Of a DNA stretch of 17,491 nt, positions 15,715-17,491 are shown in pieces. The notes beneath the pieces are model-generated. The model did no database searches, had not been told where the DNA came from, and saw only the letters and a program-made list of their open reading frames with translations. Source of the DNA: Faucicola sp041855445 (GTDB taxonomy: Bacteria > Pseudomonadota > Gammaproteobacteria > Pseudomonadales > Moraxellaceae); contig JBHAEG010000040.1 of NCBI GenBank assembly GCA_041855445.1, positions 1 to 17,491 on the forward strand. Direction: 5' to 3'. The stretch's first letter is position 1, and the number at the start of each line of letters is the position of its first letter. Position numbers and translations under genes: made by a program.

Positions 15715-16260
15715 TTAAATAATAATCATTTTAATCCCAATCCCAATCAATACCAATCCGCCAAAAATTTCCGCTTTACTTTCTAACCAAGTTCCTGATT
15801 GCTTACCTAAAAATACCCCAATAAAACTAAAAATCGCCGTTACTAAAGCAATCACCATACAAGCAAAAAACGCATCGACTGACATCAAATTTAAAGTAAA
15901 ACCTGCCACAATTGCATCAATGCTCGTTGCAACTGCCAATGTTGTCATTGTTTTATGAGTAATATTTTCATTATTTTCATCAAGGTCATCATCAGATTGC
16001 CATGCCTCATAAAGCATCTTTGCACCAAGAGCAAATAAAATTGCACAAGCAATATATGGAGCAATATTTGCCACAAAACCAAAAATCGACCGACCACCCA
16101 AATAACCAATTAAAGGCATCAATCCCTGAAAAATACCAAAGTACAATCCCGCCAGTATCGCCAATTTTTTACTTAACTGTTGATGTTTTGCTCCCAGTCC
16201 AATCGATACCGCAAAAGCATCCATTGACAATGCCACTGCTAACAACAACAGTTCCAACAT
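15715..16260 (-). CDS. mntP: Manganese efflux pump MntP
   Basis: Inner-membrane exporter that prevents Mn(II) toxicity (formerly YebN/DUF204). At 181 aa with six predicted hydrophobic segments in a 3+3 arrangement, it has the normal family form. The two repeated acidic motifs are visible: SMDAFAVSIG with D14 and SIDAIVAG with D115, both in membrane helices. An acidic loop lies at ~90-98 (SDDDLDENNEN), between the halves. The ATG at 16258-16260 has GAGAAGG (16277-16271) 10 nt upstream. An extended -10 box lies at 16300-16308. I see no yybP-ykoY manganese riboswitch of the kind found before E. coli mntP, and the leader is too short for one. The IS right end is about 60 nt upstream, in the same orientation. 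Confidence 0.93.
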   Translation of the reverse strand: MLELLLLAVALSMDAFAVSIGLGAKHQQLSKKLAILAGLYFGIFQGLMPLIGYLGGRSIFGFVANIAPYIACAILFALGAKMLYEAWQSDDDLDENNENITHKTMTTLAVATSIDAIVAGFTLNLMSVDAFFACMVIALVTAIFSFIGVFLGKQSGTWLESKAEIFGGLVLIGIGIKMIII

Positions 16261-16299
16261 AATTTAGTTACCTTCTCATGCCCCCAATTTAACGGCGAA

Positions 16300-16327
16300 A
16301 TTGTAGCATAAATTCAGATATTGACAT
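16300..16327 (-). promoter_or_regulatory. Likely mntP promoter, -35 partly inside the IS end
   Basis: On the minus strand TGCTACAAT (16308-16300) is an extended -10 box. ATGTCA (16327-16322), four of six matches to the -35 consensus at 16-nt spacing, falls inside the tip of the IS element. The predicted leader is about 33 nt. The box alone may suffice because of its TG extension. Confidence 0.5.
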
Positions 16328-16444
16328 ACTCCCACCACCAAACCTAGCGGTTATGGTGAGGGAATCTTTGCGACCCATAACAACCTAAGTTGCTATCTTT
16401 CGCTAGTACACTTACGCTGATAAGTATCATACTAGGGGAACTCT
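16301..16444 (-). ncRNA. Predicted omega-RNA (reRNA) of the TnpB element
   Basis: In IS200/IS605 elements the RNA guiding TnpB comes from the 3' end of tnpB and the right end, its guide being the flanking DNA. Here, downstream of the tnpB stop, the minus strand has a two-part hairpin (16403-16435, outer CTAGTA/TACTAG, inner ACTTA/TAAGT), a short CAAC/GTTG hairpin (16381-16392), and the terminal hairpin (16331-16362). The element then ends in TCAA (16324-16321). The guide would be roughly 16320 down to 16305-16301. The RNA's 5' limit probably lies inside tnpB and cannot be fixed by eye. No homology search was possible. Confidence 0.5.
16331..16362. repeat. Subterminal hairpin of the IS right end
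   Basis: CACCAAACC (16336-16344) pairs with GGTTATGGTG (16349-16358) as nine base pairs with one bulged A around a TAGC loop; CCC (16331-16333) and GGG (16360-16362) extend it. An imperfect hairpin near a TCAA end is the form that TnpA(Y1) recognises in IS608-like elements. Confidence 0.65.
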
Positions 16445-17491
16445 TTATGCAATAGCAAGCCCTGCTACATCAGCTAACGCCTGTTGGCGTATATTATTGC
16501 TTGCATTGATATCACGGTCATGGTGAGTTTGACAGCTAGGACACGTCCAACTTCTCACAGATAATGGCAAATTATCTAGTTTGTGATGACAATGCGAACA
16601 AATTTTACTACTGGCAAAGAACCGATTTACTTTTAGAATGTTTTTACCATACCACTTTGCCTTGTAAGTAAGCAGGGTAACAAATTGTCCCCAACCCACA
16701 TCATGAATTACTTTGGCAAGTTTTCGGTTTTTTACCATGTTTTTCACCGCTAAATCTTCAAGTGCATAGCTTGTCGTTTGGTTTTCACAGATAAGACTAT
16801 GTGTGATTTTGTGGTGTAAGTCTAACCGACTATTTCTTACTCGTTCATGAATACGAGCAACAGCTAATTTTTGTCTTTGATAATTTTTGCTTTGTTTTTG
16901 TTTTCGTGCAAAGATTTTTTGTTGCACCGCCAGTTGTTTACTGGCTTGGGCTAAATGTTTTGGATTATCAAACTTTCTACCATCTGACAGGTTTAGTAAA
17001 TGACTGATACCTAAATCAATACCCACAGTCAAACTTGGGTCTATAATGGTTGGTGTTGGCAGTATATCAGTATTTTCAACTAATATGCTTGCATAATATT
17101 TGTTTGTAGCAGTTTTACTAATCGTAACCGTTTTGATATTGCCAACAAATTTACGACTAAATACGGTTTTAATGCCCTTAATTTTAGGCAAATTAATCAT
17201 GCCTTGTTCAAAGTTTACGGTGCAATGTTGGGGACATTGGTAGCTACGCCCTAGGATTTTTTTAGATTTGAAACGTGGAAACTTGGCACGTCCTTTGAAA
17301 AAGTTAGTGAAAGCAGTATGTACATTCAATAAGGCATTCAGTAGCGATTGGCTATTGACTTCGTTTAGCCATGCAAATTTAGCCGTTTTCTTTTTCTTAA
17401 CCAACTGGTTTTGTATTTGAGTACGAGATAATGACTTGCCAAAGATTTTGTAATATCTATTTTGTAATGCCAATGCCCAATTAAACACAAA
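16445..17491 (-). CDS. tnpB: TnpB (OrfB) RNA-guided nuclease of an IS200/IS605 element, N-terminus cut by the window edge
   Basis: The frame is open to the right edge (first visible codons F-V-F-N-W), so roughly 30 N-terminal residues are missing; the GTG at 17486-17488 is an internal valine. 348 residues are visible. The RuvC-like nuclease triad is intact: Asp in GIDLGIS (17015-17017), Glu in ALEDLAVKN (16757-16759), and Asp in HDRDINAS (16511-16513). The zinc finger has CSHC and CPSC. The N-terminal part carries the FNWAL and helix-rich TnpB sequence with the WLNEVNSQSL stretch. TnpB is an omega-RNA-guided DNA nuclease that helps retain the element at its donor site; it is the ancestor of Cas12. 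No frameshift or stop interrupts the visible part, so it may be active. Confidence 0.92.
   Translation of the reverse strand, partial: FVFNWALALQNRYYKIFGKSLSRTQIQNQLVKKKKTAKFAWLNEVNSQSLLNALLNVHTAFTNFFKGRAKFPRFKSKKILGRSYQCPQHCTVNFEQGMINLPKIKGIKTVFSRKFVGNIKTVTISKTATNKYYASILVENTDILPTPTIIDPSLTVGIDLGISHLLNLSDGRKFDNPKHLAQASKQLAVQQKIFARKQKQSKNYQRQKLAVARIHERVRNSRLDLHHKITHSLICENQTTSYALEDLAVKNMVKNRKLAKVIHDVGWGQFVTLLTYKAKWYGKNILKVNRFFASSKICSHCHHKLDNLPLSVRSWTCPSCQTHHDRDINASNNIRQQALADVAGLAIA

Larger units (their letters stand above)
16321..17491 (-). mobile_element. IS200/IS605-superfamily insertion sequence, right end and tnpB (left end outside the window)
   Basis: The element spans the tnpB gene and its non-coding right end. 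The right boundary is placed at 16321 because the minus strand there reads GTCAA just past the subterminal hairpin, like the TCAA cleavage site of IS608. No terminal inverted repeats or target duplication are expected for this superfamily. No tnpA is seen; it may lie outside the window, or be absent as in IS1341-type elements mobilised in trans. Confidence 0.7.

Noticed and set aside
16261..16320. yybP-ykoY manganese riboswitch before mntP
   Set aside because: The predicted leader is only about 33 nt, and the conserved loops of that riboswitch are not visible; the sequence beyond is IS-derived.
16321..16326. Perfect TTGACA on the + strand at the IS tip as an outward -35
   Set aside because: No acceptable -10 follows at 15-19 nt, and the direction would be into the antisense of tnpB.
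16321..16444. CRISPR array or tRNA in the non-coding part near the right edge
   Set aside because: No regularly spaced direct repeats and no cloverleaf; the hairpins are better explained as the right end of an IS605-type element.

Overview
This AT-rich window looks like a chromosomal piece of a Moraxellaceae gammaproteobacterium, probably Moraxella or a close relative. The basis is the long (529 aa) Pseudomonas/Acinetobacter-type isocitrate lyase with the QCGH active-site motif, a divergent LysR regulator closely resembling Acinetobacter homologues as I remember them, and the low GC content. The genus is an inference; no rRNA or other marker is present.

Left half (1 to about 8.9 kb): the distal part of a surface-polysaccharide (capsule-type) operon, all on the + strand and tightly packed (gaps of 21, 57, 8 and 14 nt, then a 1-nt TAATG overlap). 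In order it holds: the end of a coiled-coil protein that begins outside the window; a 1072-aa multi-domain polymerase (TPR-like repeats, two GT2 domains in the Pasteurella hyaluronan/chondroitin synthase arrangement, then a C-terminal GT31-like beta-1,3-glycosyltransferase domain); a putative GT-B-like glycosyltransferase; the bifunctional GDP-mannose enzyme ManC; UDP-glucose 6-dehydrogenase (Ugd); and a GT2 glycosyltransferase. Ugd supplies the UDP-glucuronate that a glycosaminoglycan-type synthase uses, so the locus plausibly makes a GlcA-containing, glycosaminoglycan-like capsule with an extra sugar added by the GT31-like domain. Export genes must lie upstream, outside the window. The last GT gene runs 48 nt into the convergent miaB gene, which marks the edge of the variable locus.

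Right half (8.9 to 16.3 kb): housekeeping genes. These are miaB (tRNA methylthiolation, - strand), a soluble lytic transglycosylase (+), a perfect palindromic bidirectional terminator, a LysR regulator (-), a 304-bp divergent control region with several dyads (one containing TTTGCAAA), isocitrate lyase aceA (+), a hairpin, and the manganese efflux pump mntP (-).

Right edge (16.3 kb to the end): an IS200/IS605-superfamily element of the TnpB (OrfB) type, cut by the window edge. It has an intact RuvC-like D/E/D triad and zinc finger and a structured right end ending in TCAA. It probably encodes an omega-RNA whose guide is the DNA just upstream of mntP. The element ends about 60 nt before mntP, in the same orientation, and its tip may supply the -35 region of the mntP promoter.

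The best candidates for something new are the TPR-GT2-GT2-GT31 fusion polymerase in its Ugd/ManC locus, and the TnpB/omega-RNA unit sitting on the mntP promoter.
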